Source: Vogesella margarita (GTDB taxonomy: Bacteria; Pseudomonadota; Gammaproteobacteria; Burkholderiales; Chromobacteriaceae). From it: DNA of 64,000 nucleotides. Below the pieces are notes generated by a model, which saw nothing but the letters and a program-made list of their open reading frames with translations, was not told where the DNA came from and made no database searches. The stretch covers positions 372,001 through 436,000 of the forward strand of contig NZ_JAQQLE010000002.1 of the NCBI RefSeq assembly GCF_028548475.1. The letters run 5' to 3'. This document shows, piece by piece, positions 16,652-25,622 of the stretch. Made by a program: the position numbers and the translations under genes. Every line of letters starts with the position of its first letter. Within the stretch, counting starts at the first letter, position 1.

Positions 16652-17425
16652 CTAGGAAACTGAGTTGGTTTCAGCCATCGCTAATGAGCTTAGCCCTACT
16701 GTGTAATTCCCACCTTCCTCTTGTTTTAGAGCCAAAAGGTCGTATGTTTTTACCATGTCTAGCAAACCGGAGTGTCCGTAGGTTGCAGGTGAAAAACTGG
16801 GGTCGGTACGTTTGAGATATAAGCCTAAGGCTCCTAGATGCACATAACCTTCAGATGTGTTGCTGGCAAGCAGTGCGACGGCATCAACAATTAATTTCGG
16901 TCGTCGTTTCACTGCGACTGGCTTTGATTGCTCGACCTTTGGTTGAGCCGCTTTGGCTGTAGCAGGCTCTGGGTGTGAATCCGGAGTTGGTACCCACTCA
17001 TAAAACTGGTCACTAGCATTACGTAATGCTTCAGGTGTTTTTGCCTCGCCAACGATGCAAACCGTAGCTCCTCGTTCTCTAAGCTTTCTGCAGAGATAGG
17101 CAAAATCCGAATCACTAGTCACGAGGCAGAACTTATCAGCTCGATGATCGAACATTGCTTCAAGAGCATCTAAGGCCAAGGCAATGTCTGCTGTGTTCTT
17201 TCCCGCCGCATATTGATATTGCAGGCATGGCGTAAAAGCTTGACGGACAAGTGCCTCCTGCCATGTTTTAGCAAGCGTACTGTGGTTGCCGTAACCTCGA
17301 CGAAGAACAACGCGTCCAAATTGGGCAACTACTAGTAGTGCGAATTCAAGAATCTCTGGCGTGGTGTTATCGCAATCAACAAGTACAGCAACACGTGACT
17401 CTGTAGTGGGGATGGGGATATTCAT
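16652..17425 (-). CDS. NYN domain RNase-like protein with a LOTUS/OST-HTH domain
   Basis: A 257-residue protein whose first part (about residues 8-140) is a NYN (PIN-like) nuclease domain. RVAVLVDCDNTTPE holds the first acidic residue, AAGKNTADIALALDALE the next, and VTSDSDFAYLCRKLRERG the third acidic cluster. A Lys/Pro-rich linker leads to a C-terminal domain (about 165-245, KLIVDAVALLASNTSEGYVHLGALGLYL) resembling the OST-HTH/LOTUS fold, which binds RNA. It probably cleaves or binds RNA; target unknown. GC content is clearly below the neighbours, suggesting acquisition. MNIPIPTTESR is taken as start; an ATG at 17485 would add 20 residues. Confidence 0.8.
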   Translation of the reverse strand: MNIPIPTTESRVAVLVDCDNTTPEILEFALLVVAQFGRVVLRRGYGNHSTLAKTWQEALVRQAFTPCLQYQYAAGKNTADIALALDALEAMFDHRADKFCLVTSDSDFAYLCRKLRERGATVCIVGEAKTPEALRNASDQFYEWVPTPDSHPEPATAKAAQPKVEQSKPVAVKRRPKLIVDAVALLASNTSEGYVHLGALGLYLKRTDPSFSPATYGHSGLLDMVKTYDLLALKQEEGGNYTVGLSSLAMAETNSVS

Positions 17426-17658
17426 AGTTTGGATATCTAGAAAATGAGCTGATGGAATGATAATGGCAAATTCGGTTCGGCTCATTACCCCAAAGCAGAC
17501 ATCCCGATAGTTTGGTTGTAAGAAATAGAAAACGGTCGCTTCTGGCTGATTGCCGTCTTGCTATTCCAACGAGATGTGAGTTTGTCTTAGTTGATGTGTT
17601 GCCGTTGTCTGGCCGATAGCTCCCCAATCATGCCTGCTCCTCGCTGACCGCAGCCACC
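17426..17658. other. AT-richer gap upstream of the NYN gene
   Basis: About 230 bases of lower-GC sequence between the NYN gene and the TSUP exporter, both leftward. It should contain the NYN promoter. No convincing gene, repeat or insertion-sequence end was found. The composition returns to the window norm near 17640. Confidence 0.5.
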
Positions 17659-18417
17659 TCAACCATACACCTTCCAGAAAAACGCCAGCGTCAGCACGCT
17701 GCCCAGTGCCACCACCACGCGCTTGAGCCAGACGGCCGGCAGGCGGCGGGCGAGGCGGGCGCCGGCCACGCCGCCGGCGATGGTGCCGGCCAGCATTACG
17801 AGGGCGACCGGCCAGTCGACGATGCCGGCGACGATGAAGGTCACTACCGCCACGCCGGAGATCACCACCGACAGCCAGGTTTTCAGCGCGTTCATGCGCG
17901 TCAGCGTGTCCAGTGCGAACAGGCTGTACAGCGCCAGCATCATGATGCCCATGCCGCCGCCGAAGAAGCCGCCGTAGATGCTGACCACGAACTGCCCGAC
18001 CAGCAGCGCGGCGGTGCTGCGGCCAACGTTGGCCGCATGGGCGCCCATCCAGCGGGTGAGGGTGGCACTGAAGGCGAACATGGCGGTGGCGAGCAGGATC
18101 AGCCACGGGATCAGCACGTCGAACAGTCGTGGCGACACCACCGTCACCAGATAAGCGCCCACCAGCCCGCCGGCGAGGCTGGCGCCGCTCATGCCGGCAA
18201 ACTGGCGCTGGCCGGAGAGCTCGTGGCGGAAGGTGAGGCTGCTGGCGACGTAGCCCGGCCATTGCGATACCGAGCTGGTGGCGTTGGCGACGATGGGTGG
18301 CAGGCCGGCGGCGACCAGCGCCGGGAAGGTGATCAGCGTGCCGCCGCCGGCGACCGCGTTGAGCGTACCGGCGGCAAACGCCGCCGCAAACAGCGCCAGC
18401 GCGAGGGTGAGCGTCAT
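17659..18417 (-). CDS. TauE/SafE (TSUP) family transporter
   Basis: A 252-residue inner-membrane protein with about eight hydrophobic segments. The N-terminal GTLNAVAGGGTLITFPALVAAGLPP and the central SIYGGFFGGGMGIMMLALYSL are the paired half-repeats of TSUP exporters, which move sulfite, sulfoacetate or other small organic anions. Substrate cannot be told. Its ATG overlaps the upstream ltaE stop as ATGA, so the two are translationally coupled. A 20-bp palindromic dispersed element lies wholly within the gene at 18018-18037 and encodes AHAANVGRS. Confidence 0.88.
   Translation of the reverse strand: MTLTLALALFAAAFAAGTLNAVAGGGTLITFPALVAAGLPPIVANATSSVSQWPGYVASSLTFRHELSGQRQFAGMSGASLAGGLVGAYLVTVVSPRLFDVLIPWLILLATAMFAFSATLTRWMGAHAANVGRSTAALLVGQFVVSIYGGFFGGGMGIMMLALYSLFALDTLTRMNALKTWLSVVISGVAVVTFIVAGIVDWPVALVMLAGTIAGGVAGARLARRLPAVWLKRVVVALGSVLTLAFFWKVYG
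18018..18037. repeat. 20-bp palindromic dispersed element inside a transporter gene
   Basis: The perfect palindrome TGCGGCCAACGTTGGCCGCA is contained in the TSUP exporter coding region. It is the only palindromic copy of the four that lies within a gene. Confidence 0.95.
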
Positions 18418-19442
18418 GCCGCCAGCACGCCGGCGAACACGGCGACGAGGCGGTCGATGTCGGCGCGGCCGATCTGCCAGTGGGTGACCAGGCGCATCAG
18501 GCCGTGCTCGGGGCCGTTGGCCTTGATGCCGGCATCAAGCAGCGCCGCCATCAGCTTGCCGCTGTCCAGCGTGTCCGGCAGGCGGAACCACACCATGTTG
18601 ATGTGCACGTCGTCCAGATTGACGTCGATGCCGGGCAGCGCGGCCAGCTGCTCCGCCAGATAGCGCGCGTTGGCGTGGTCTTCCGGCAGGCGCTCCACCA
18701 TCTCGGTCAGCGCCAGGATGCCGGGCGCGGCCAGCACGCCGGCCTGACGCAGGCCGCCGCCGAGCAGCTTGCGATTCTTGCGGGCGCGGGCGATGAAGGC
18801 CGCCGGGCCGGCGAGGATGGAGCCGACCGGCGCGGCCAGGCCTTTGGACAGGCAGCACATCACCGTGTCGCTGTAGCGGGTGATGTCGCGCACGTCGCAG
18901 CCCAGGTGCACGGCGGCGTTGAACACGCGCGCGCCGTCCAGATGCACCGGCACGCCGTGCTGCTGAGCGACGTCCCACACCGCCGCCATGTCGGCCAGCG
19001 GAATCACCCGGCCGTTGCTGTGTGCGTTCTCGACGCAGATCAGGCCGGTACGCGGCCAGTGGATGTCGTCGCCGACACGGATGCGCTTTTTCACCTCGTC
19101 GGCGCGCAGCACGCCGTCGGCGCTGGCGATGGTGCGCAGCTGCACGCCGGCGATCACCGCGGCGCCGCCGGTTTCGTGCCACACGATATGGCAGTCGTCG
19201 CCGAGGATGACTTCGTCGCCGCGCTGGCAGTGGGTGTACAGCGCCAGCTGGTTGCCGAAGTTGCCGGACGGCACGAACAGCGCGGCTTCCTTGCCGAGGA
19301 TGCTTGCGGCCAACGTTTCCAGCTCGCGCACGGTGGGGTCGTCGCCGTAGACGTCGTCGCCGACCACGGCGTCGAACATGGCCTGGCGCATGGCGAGGGT
19401 GGGCTGGGTTACGGTGTCGCTGCGGACGTCAAGCACGGACAT
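18414..19442 (-). CDS. ltaE: Low-specificity L-threonine aldolase
   Basis: A 342-residue PLP enzyme of the threonine/allo-threonine aldolase family, cleaving L-threonine to glycine and acetaldehyde. MSVLDVRSDTVTQPTLAMRQAM and GDDVYGDDPTVRELE are the family's N-terminal signatures; HLDGARVFNAAV contains the PLP-facing aspartate and the segment CCLSKGLAAPVGS the Schiff-base lysine. ATG at 19442 has GGAG seven bases upstream and is preferred over a GTG 18 bases further up. It is coupled to the downstream TSUP exporter by an ATGA overlap. An 11-bp hairpin sits just upstream of the ribosome-binding site. Confidence 0.94.
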   Translation of the reverse strand: MSVLDVRSDTVTQPTLAMRQAMFDAVVGDDVYGDDPTVRELETLAASILGKEAALFVPSGNFGNQLALYTHCQRGDEVILGDDCHIVWHETGGAAVIAGVQLRTIASADGVLRADEVKKRIRVGDDIHWPRTGLICVENAHSNGRVIPLADMAAVWDVAQQHGVPVHLDGARVFNAAVHLGCDVRDITRYSDTVMCCLSKGLAAPVGSILAGPAAFIARARKNRKLLGGGLRQAGVLAAPGILALTEMVERLPEDHANARYLAEQLAALPGIDVNLDDVHINMVWFRLPDTLDSGKLMAALLDAGIKANGPEHGLMRLVTHWQIGRADIDRLVAVFAGVLAA

Positions 19443-19458
19443 GGCGGGCTCCAATGAC

Positions 19459-19484
19459 ACACGGCAGCCGTGGGGCTGCCGTGT
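19459..19484 (-). promoter_or_regulatory. Hairpin in the ltaE leader
   Basis: ACACGGCAGCC-gtgg-GGCTGCCGTGT is a perfect 11-bp stem six bases upstream of the ltaE GGAG. No T-run follows. It could be the terminator of the small zinc-ribbon gene upstream or a structure that affects ltaE translation. Confidence 0.5.
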
Positions 19485-19569
19485 CGGGGTTGATCGGCAA
19501 TGACACGATTGTGCCAGCCGTCATCGAGCCTGTAGAGGCCTATTTCGGATCAGTGTGTTCCGCGCGGGG

Positions 19570-19794
19570 TCAGCGAACGTGGTAGGCGGCCTTGATGGCG
19601 TCGGCCTGTTGCCGGGCGGCCGCCAGCGCGCTGCCGGGCATGCTGATGTCGGCGCCGCAGCTGCAGCGCAGCGGCTGGTCGGGGGCCATGCTGGCCAGAT
19701 GCTGGCGGGTCTGGTGGCTGCACTGCGGGCAGGCAATCACCACCGTGGCCTTGTAGTGCTTGTCCAGATCGATGTCAAAACGCGGCAACTTCAT
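19570..19794 (-). CDS. Small zinc-ribbon-like protein, 74 residues
   Basis: A short protein, MKLPRFDIDLDKHYKATVV..., with a CPQC pair followed 20-odd residues later by CSC, a four-cysteine arrangement that could hold one zinc ion. The rest is polar and ends AIKAAYHVR. GGGAGA lies six bases before the ATG. A much longer frame extends upstream to 20166, but that part is antisense to tcdA and has no protein-like composition, so the short form is taken. No family is recognised; role unknown. Confidence 0.7.
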   Translation of the reverse strand: MKLPRFDIDLDKHYKATVVIACPQCSHQTRQHLASMAPDQPLRCSCGADISMPGSALAAARQQADAIKAAYHVR

Positions 19795-19966
19795 GCGCAA
19801 TCTCCCGGTTGTCGGCGCCGCCCGCAGGACGCGGGTGGCAGAATTTTCATGGTAGATCAACGGTTTGTGTTGGCAAGGACGGATTGCGCCGGCAGGAGGC
19901 GCCTTGGCAGCAGGGGGGCGTTTTCGGTATGCTTGGCCGTTTTTTCCTGATGAATGTCGAGCGAAG

Positions 19967-20743
19967 ATGAGTGCCGATCTGGAACGCCGCTTTGGCGGTA
20001 TTGCCCGTTTGTATGGTGACGCGGCCTTGCAGCGTTTTGCTGCGGCCAGGGTGTGCGTGATCGGCGTCGGCGGCGTCGGCTCGTGGGCGGTGGAGGCGCT
20101 GGCGCGCAGCGGCATCGGCCAGCTGACGCTGATCGACCTCGACAATATCGCCGAGTCCAACACCAACCGCCAGCTGCCGGCGCTGGATCCGTACTACGGC
20201 ATGGCCAAGGTGACCGCGCTGGCCGAGCGCGTGCGCGCCATCAACCCGGCCTGCGTGGTGACCGAGGTGGAAGACTTCGTCACCGAGGACAATCTGGAAG
20301 CGCTGCTGGGGCAGGGCTACGACTACATCATCGACTGCATCGACAGCCTGAAGATCAAGACCGCGATCGTGGCCTGGTGCGTGCGACGGCGGCAGAAGTT
20401 CGTGGTTTCCGGCGGCGCCGGCGGCCAGATGGATCCGTCGCGCATCGCGCTGGCCGATCTGTCGCAGGTGACGGAAGACCCGCTGCTGTCCAAGCTGCGC
20501 TACAACCTGCGCCGCCACCATGGTTTCACGCGGGAGCCGGGCAAGAAGCTGGGCGTGCCGTGCGTGTACTCGACCGAGCCGCTGGTGTATCCGCAGGCGG
20601 CGGCCTGCGACATGGACGAGGCGCGTGGGCCTCAGGGGCTGTCCTGCGCGGGCTTTGGCGCCAGCATGGTGGTGACGGCCAGCTTCGGCCTGTTTGCCGC
20701 GTCGCAGGTGCTGAACCAGCTGGCGCGCGCGGCCAAACGCTAG
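19967..20743 (+). CDS. tcdA: tRNA threonylcarbamoyladenosine dehydratase
   Basis: A 258-residue E1-like enzyme that uses ATP to cyclise t6A37 of tRNA to ct6A. The N-terminus ERRFGGIARLYGDAALQRF is diagnostic for TcdA (CsdL/YgdL). VCVIGVGGVGSWAVEALARSGIG is the nucleotide-binding loop, followed by LTLIDLDNIAESNTNRQL. FVVSGGAGGQMDP and the SCAGFGASMVVTASFGL ending also match. ATG at 19967 is chosen; upstream codons belong to the leader. Its stop overlaps the stop of the convergent solute-binding gene by four bases. Confidence 0.95.
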   Translation: MSADLERRFGGIARLYGDAALQRFAAARVCVIGVGGVGSWAVEALARSGIGQLTLIDLDNIAESNTNRQLPALDPYYGMAKVTALAERVRAINPACVVTEVEDFVTEDNLEALLGQGYDYIIDCIDSLKIKTAIVAWCVRRRQKFVVSGGAGGQMDPSRIALADLSQVTEDPLLSKLRYNLRRHHGFTREPGKKLGVPCVYSTEPLVYPQAAACDMDEARGPQGLSCAGFGASMVVTASFGLFAASQVLNQLARAAKR

Positions 20744-21492
20744 TCGCGCGGCAGCTGGTATTTGTCGCGGTAGAAGCGGTAGATACGCTCGTATTCGCCG
20801 CTGCTTTTCAGCTGCAGCAGCGCGGCGTCGAAGTCCTGGCGCAGGCGCTCGCTACGGAAGCCGACATGGCGCGGCGAGCTGGGGAACAGCGCGTAGCTGA
20901 CGACCGCCTGGCTGCGGTTGTTGAGGTCGCGCTGCGTCGGGTTGGCGTGGAAGATCAGCTCGTCGGCGATCACCACGTCGACGCGGTGATTGAACAGCAT
21001 CCTGTTCTGGATGTCCTGCTCACCCTGCTCGATATAGTTGGGTGCGCGTTCCACCGCGCGGCGGAAGTCGTCGCCGAGCAGGCGGCGCGCGTTCTGGAAC
21101 GCCACCACCCGGTACTGTGACAGCTGCGACAGCTGCGTCAGTACGATGCCGCTGCCCTGCAGCACGATGGCGCGGTTGCGGTAGTGCAACAGCGGCTGCG
21201 AATAGAAGATCCCCTCCAGCGCGCCCGGCACCAGCGCGAGCATCGCGTCCACCCGGCCGCTGCCCAGCATCGCCAGCCCGCGTGCCTGCGGCAGCTGCAC
21301 CACCAGTGGCTGGTGGCCGGCCTGCCGCAAGGTTGCCAGCGCCAGCGTCGCCTCCAGCCCGCTCATGCCCCCCGCCTCGACATACGGCGGTTTGGCGAGG
21401 CCGACGGCCAGCCGCACGATGTCGGCATGGGCGCCGGCCGCGAACAGGCAGCAGATCAGGAGCAGGCGCAACATGCGGGACCGTTCTGTCAT
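20740..21492 (-). CDS. Periplasmic solute-binding protein, family 3
   Basis: A 250-residue exported protein with a signal peptide (MLRLLLICCLFAAGAHA). The mature part, with KPPYVEAGGMSGLEATLALATLRQAG and GRVDAMLALVPGALEGIFYSQPLLHYRNRAIVLQ, follows the bacterial extracellular solute-binding family 3 pattern (amino acids and similar). No permease or ATPase gene is next to it, so it may work with a distant transporter or as a sensor. The first ATG is used; a second six codons later also gives a good signal peptide. Neighbouring leftward chemoreceptor gene is independent. Confidence 0.82.
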   Translation of the reverse strand: MTERSRMLRLLLICCLFAAGAHADIVRLAVGLAKPPYVEAGGMSGLEATLALATLRQAGHQPLVVQLPQARGLAMLGSGRVDAMLALVPGALEGIFYSQPLLHYRNRAIVLQGSGIVLTQLSQLSQYRVVAFQNARRLLGDDFRRAVERAPNYIEQGEQDIQNRMLFNHRVDVVIADELIFHANPTQRDLNNRSQAVVSYALFPSSPRHVGFRSERLRQDFDAALLQLKSSGEYERIYRFYRDKYQLPRD

Positions 21493-21547
21493 TGGCGGGG
21501 CGTAGTCTCCAGACTAGATCAAAAGCAAAATGACAGCTAACTGACCG

Positions 21548-23182
21548 TTACATCTTGAAGCGTGCCAGCGACAGGTTGAGCAGGCGCGCGGTCTGCTCCA
21601 GGCTGCCGGCTTCATCCGACAGCTGCTGGCTGGTCTGTCCCTGCTGCGTGCTTTGCTGGTCCAGCTGCTGCATGGCGTGGTGCATCTGCTGCAGGTCGCT
21701 GCGGATGGACTGCTGTTCGCTGACGATCTGGCCGAAGCGGCTTTCCAGCGACGCCAGCACCTGCCGCGTCTGTTCCAGCGCCTGTTCCATTGCGGTCGAG
21801 TTGCCGGACAGGGTGGCGGCCTCGTCGGCCTGGTGGGTGATGATGCCGGCGGTGTCGTGGATGGTGTTCAGCAGCTTGGCGACAAAGCTGTCGGTCTCCG
21901 ACAGCGTGTTCTGTGTCTGGCCGGCCAGCTTGCGCACCTCGTCGGCGACCACGGCAAAGCCGCGCCCGGCCTCGCCGGCGCGCGCCGCCTCGATTGCCGC
22001 ATTCAGCGCCAGCAGGTTGGTCTGCTCCGAGATGCCGGCGATGCGCTGCAGGATCTGGGTGATGTGCTGCACGTCGCTGGACAGCGCGTCAAAGCGCTGC
22101 GCCAGCTCGCGGTTGGCGGCGACGTGGCTTTGCATGTCCTGCGCCATCACCCCGACCTGGCTGCGCGACTGCTGCAGCTGCTGCTGTACCGACTCCAGGT
22201 GCTGCTGTACCTCGTCGATGGTGTGGCGGCTGTTTTCCGCCAGGCCGTGGATGCGCTCGCTGCGCTGTGCCAGCTGGCTCAGCTGCTCGCGGCTGCTGCT
22301 GCTGGAGCTTTGCGTGTCGTGCGCGTTCTGGCGCACGTTCTCGGCGCTGTGGAAGGTGTCGCGCGCGTGGCTGGCGACGTCGAGCAGGGTGTCGCGGAAA
22401 CGCTGGCACAGCAGGTTGAAGCTGTTCGCGATCTGTGCGATCTCGTCGCGGCCCTGCGGGTGCAGCGGGGCGTTCAGCTGGCACTCCTCGGCGTGCAGCG
22501 CGATGTGGCTGGAGATGCGCAGGATGGCGCGCGATACCAGGCCGGACAGCCACCACGCGACCAGGGTGCCGAGTAGCAGGCTCAGGCCGCCGATGAGCAG
22601 GGTTTCCTCCAGCACGCGCTGGCGCGAGGCCAGGGCGTCGCTGAGCAGGATGTCGGCGGCGATCACCACCTGCTGGCCGCCTATGGTCTGCGGGATGAAG
22701 ATCGAGCGGAAGGTGCCGTACTTGTCGGTGTATTCGTCGAATTCGATGCTGTTCTGCCGGAAGCTGCGCTTCAGGCCTTCGCTGGGCTCGTACTCTTCCA
22801 GATGGTGGCCGAAGGAGTTCTCTTTCAGCTCCTTCTCGCCGGCGCCGTCGGCCAGATAGACGATCTTGCCGTCCTTTTGCCACAACAGGTACAGGTACAC
22901 CACATTGAACTGTTTGGCATAGGCGTCCAGCTTGCGGGCGTTGCTGACCATCTGCGCCTGGCTGATGCTGCCGGGGCTGAACATGCTGGCGAGGAACTGG
23001 TCGCCGAGCAGGGCCGGTACCGCTCGTGCGCTGGCGTTGAGGCGGGTGTCGATCAACGCCATCGCCTGTTCGCTGCTGCGCAGGTAGGTGTGAGTGCAAA
23101 ATGCCAGCACCGTGACGATGTTCAGGAGCAGGAACAGGCAGGCCAGCTTGGTGCGCAGGCTGATGTCGTGCAGCAGTTTCAT
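21548..23182 (-). CDS. Methyl-accepting chemotaxis protein
   Basis: A 544-residue chemoreceptor. Transmembrane helices lie at about 12-30 and 195-215, enclosing a ~160-residue periplasmic sensor domain that looks single-Cache-like ([21 protein letters not shown]). A HAMP-like stretch follows, then the cytoplasmic coiled coil with the signalling hairpin [37 protein letters not shown] split near residues 384-420. There is no C-terminal NWETF-type pentapeptide, so it does not tether CheR/CheB by itself. The ligand is unknown. An AT-rich 261-base divergent promoter region separates it from maf. Confidence 0.93.
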   Translation of the reverse strand: MKLLHDISLRTKLACLFLLLNIVTVLAFCTHTYLRSSEQAMALIDTRLNASARAVPALLGDQFLASMFSPGSISQAQMVSNARKLDAYAKQFNVVYLYLLWQKDGKIVYLADGAGEKELKENSFGHHLEEYEPSEGLKRSFRQNSIEFDEYTDKYGTFRSIFIPQTIGGQQVVIAADILLSDALASRQRVLEETLLIGGLSLLLGTLVAWWLSGLVSRAILRISSHIALHAEECQLNAPLHPQGRDEIAQIANSFNLLCQRFRDTLLDVASHARDTFHSAENVRQNAHDTQSSSSSSREQLSQLAQRSERIHGLAENSRHTIDEVQQHLESVQQQLQQSRSQVGVMAQDMQSHVAANRELAQRFDALSSDVQHITQILQRIAGISEQTNLLALNAAIEAARAGEAGRGFAVVADEVRKLAGQTQNTLSETDSFVAKLLNTIHDTAGIITHQADEAATLSGNSTAMEQALEQTRQVLASLESRFGQIVSEQQSIRSDLQQMHHAMQQLDQQSTQQGQTSQQLSDEAGSLEQTARLLNLSLARFKM

Positions 23183-23443
23183 GGGGTCGCCATCCTTGTT
23201 TCGCAGGGGGAAGATGCGGTGTGCGGTAGTATTTTTTCATGACTTATGCACCAGAGACGCGATATTGCCACTTTTCTGATTTGTCACAACAATTTTTGAA
23301 TTAAATGACATTGTTAATGTTGTCTGAAAATGACGGTCGCGCTTGCCGCCGGACGGCGCCGCTGCCTGCGGCCAACATATCCGGCTCTGGCCCGCTCTGG
23401 TAATCTTGCGGCCATTGCGTTTTCCTTTGCAGATAGCCCGCTC

Positions 23444-24040
23444 ATGAACTCCCGAAAGATCCGTCTTTATCTGGCCTCCGGCAGCCCGCGCCGCCGCGAG
23501 ATCCTCGAACAACTTGGTTTCCAGCTGGAGCGCGTGCACGCCGACATCGACGAGACGGTGCAGCCGGGCGAGGATGCCGCCAGTTACACCCAGCGCCTGG
23601 CCGTGGAGAAGGCGGCCGCAGGCTGGAGCGTGGCGATGGCGCTGGGGCTGCCGTCGCGGCCGCTGCTGTCGGCCGATACCACCGTGGTGCTGGATGGCGA
23701 GATCTTCGGCAAGCCGACCGATGCCGACGACGCCTTCCGCATGCTGCGCGCCTTTTCCGGACGTACCCACCAGGTGCTGACCAGCGTGGCGATCCGCGAG
23801 GGCGAACGCACCGAGATCGCCACCAGCTGCACCGACGTCACCTTCAAGCTGCTGACTGACGCCGAGATCGAGCGCTATCTCGATACCGGCGAGCCGTTCG
23901 ACAAGGCCGGCGCCTACGGCATCCAGGGCAAGGCCTCGGTGTTCGTGCAGCACATCGCCGGCAGCTTCACCGGCGTCGTCGGTTTACCCGTCTTTGAAAC
24001 CGCGCAACTGCTGGCGGCCTTTGACATCACCCTGCCCTGA
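23444..24040 (+). CDS. maf: Maf family nucleotide pyrophosphatase (YhdE type)
   Basis: A 198-residue enzyme hydrolysing dTTP/UTP and modified nucleotides. Visible are LYLASGSPRRREILEQLGF at the N-terminus, the HADIDE motif, LLSADTTVVLDGEIFGKP with the conserved aspartate, and GEPFDKAGAYGIQGKA. The YhdE subgroup acts on dTTP and UTP. ATG at 23444 begins the canonical N-terminus. It stands 15 bases before rng, matching the widespread maf-rng pair and probably one transcript. Confidence 0.95.
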   Translation: MNSRKIRLYLASGSPRRREILEQLGFQLERVHADIDETVQPGEDAASYTQRLAVEKAAAGWSVAMALGLPSRPLLSADTTVVLDGEIFGKPTDADDAFRMLRAFSGRTHQVLTSVAIREGERTEIATSCTDVTFKLLTDAEIERYLDTGEPFDKAGAYGIQGKASVFVQHIAGSFTGVVGLPVFETAQLLAAFDITLP

Positions 24041-24055
24041 GCGCGAGAGGCCACC

Positions 24056-25552
24056 ATGCTGCAACAACCGATTCCCCTGCCACGCGACCTGCCGCGTCCG
24101 AAAGAGCAGATCCTGGTCAACATTACGCCGCAGGAAACCCGCGTCGCGGTGCTGGAAGACGCCATCGTGCAGGAGCTGCACATCGAGCGTTCCGCCAGCC
24201 GCGGCATCGTCGGCAACATTTATCTCGGCCAGGTCAAGCGCGTGCTGCCGGGCATGCAGAGCGCCTTCATCGAGATCGGCTTCGAGCGCGCCGCCTTCCT
24301 GCACATCGCCGACGTGCTGGAACAGCGCCAGCACCCGAGCGAGCCGCAGCGCATCGAGAAGATGCTGTTCGAGGGCCAGACCGTGCTGGTGCAGGTGATC
24401 AAGGACCCGATCGGCACCAAGGGCGCGCGGCTGTCCACGCAGATCAGCCTCGCCGGCCGTTTCCTCGTGCACCTGCCGCAGGAAGAGCACATCGGCATCT
24501 CGCAGAAGATCGAGGTCGAGGCCGAGCGCCTGTCGCTGAAGGCGCGGCTGGAAAAGCTGCTGCCGGACGGCAGCCCGCGCGGCTACATCATCCGCACCAG
24601 CGCCGAGACGGCGACCGACGAGGAGCTGCGTGCCGACGTCGAGTACCTGTCCAAGCTGTGGGCCGACATCCGTTACAAGTCGCAGCATCTGCCGGCCAAG
24701 AGCCTGCTGTACGATGATCTGCCGCTGGCGGTGCGCGTGCTGCGCGACATGGTCAGCGACCACACCGAAAAGGTGATCGTCGACTCCACCGAGAACTACG
24801 GCAAGATGGTCGAGTTTGCGGAGAACTACGTGCAGTCGGCGGTGGACAAGATCGAGCGCTACAGCGGCGAGCGGCCGCTGTTCGAGCTGCACGGCATCGA
24901 GACCGAGATCGAGAAGGCGCTGTCGCGCCGCGTCAACCTGAAGTTCGGCGGCTACCTGATCATCGACCAGACCGAGGCGATGACCACCATCGACGTCAAC
25001 ACCGGCGGCTTTGTCGGCAACCGCAACTTCGACGAAACCATCTACAAGACCAACCTGGAGGCGACGCTGGCGCTGGCGCGCCAGCTGCGGCTGCGCAACC
25101 TCGGCGGCATCATCATCGTCGACTTTATCGACATGGATAACGCCGAACACCGCGAGGCGGTGCTGGCCGAGCTGGCCAAGGCGCTGGCGCGCGACCGCAC
25201 CCGCGTGACGCTGAACGGCTTCACCAGCCTGGGGCTGGTGGAGGTGACGCGCAAGCGCACGCGCGAGAGCCTGGCGCACGTGCTGTGCGAGCCGTGTCCG
25301 GTGTGTCAGGGTCGCGGCGAGATCAAGACCGCGCAGACGGTGTGTTACGAGATCCAGCGCGAGATCGTGCGCGAGACGCGCCGCTTCGAGGCCAAGGGCT
25401 TCCGCATCCTGGCGTCGCAGAGCGTGATCGACATGCTGCTGGACGAGGAATCGCAGAGCCTGGCGATGCTGATCGACTTCATCGGCAAGCCGATCTCGCT
25501 GTCGGTGGAGGCCACCTACAGCCAGGAGCAGTTCGACGTGGTGTTGCTGTAA
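24056..25552 (+). CDS. rng: Ribonuclease G
   Basis: A 498-residue single-strand endoribonuclease that trims the 16S rRNA 5' end and takes part in mRNA decay. The N-terminal S1 domain (GNIYLGQVKRVLPGMQSAFIEIG) is followed by the DNase-I-like catalytic core, with the two metal-holding aspartates in TTIDVNTGGFVG and GGIIIVDFIDM. The zinc-link motif CEPCPVCQGRG supports dimerisation. The length fits RNase G and is too short for RNase E, which has a long scaffold tail. It probably shares a transcript with maf. Confidence 0.96.
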   Translation: MLQQPIPLPRDLPRPKEQILVNITPQETRVAVLEDAIVQELHIERSASRGIVGNIYLGQVKRVLPGMQSAFIEIGFERAAFLHIADVLEQRQHPSEPQRIEKMLFEGQTVLVQVIKDPIGTKGARLSTQISLAGRFLVHLPQEEHIGISQKIEVEAERLSLKARLEKLLPDGSPRGYIIRTSAETATDEELRADVEYLSKLWADIRYKSQHLPAKSLLYDDLPLAVRVLRDMVSDHTEKVIVDSTENYGKMVEFAENYVQSAVDKIERYSGERPLFELHGIETEIEKALSRRVNLKFGGYLIIDQTEAMTTIDVNTGGFVGNRNFDETIYKTNLEATLALARQLRLRNLGGIIIVDFIDMDNAEHREAVLAELAKALARDRTRVTLNGFTSLGLVEVTRKRTRESLAHVLCEPCPVCQGRGEIKTAQTVCYEIQREIVRETRRFEAKGFRILASQSVIDMLLDEESQSLAMLIDFIGKPISLSVEATYSQEQFDVVLL

Positions 25553-25622
25553 GTGGTGCTGTTGTAAAGCACAAGGCTGCCGCCACCTTGGACGGGGCGG
25601 CAGCAACAGAAAGGCAGTAGAA

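Noticed and set aside
16430..17658. A transposon or phage remnant around the NYN gene
   Set aside because: No transposase, integrase, terminal inverted repeats or target-site duplication could be seen; only base composition suggests acquisition.
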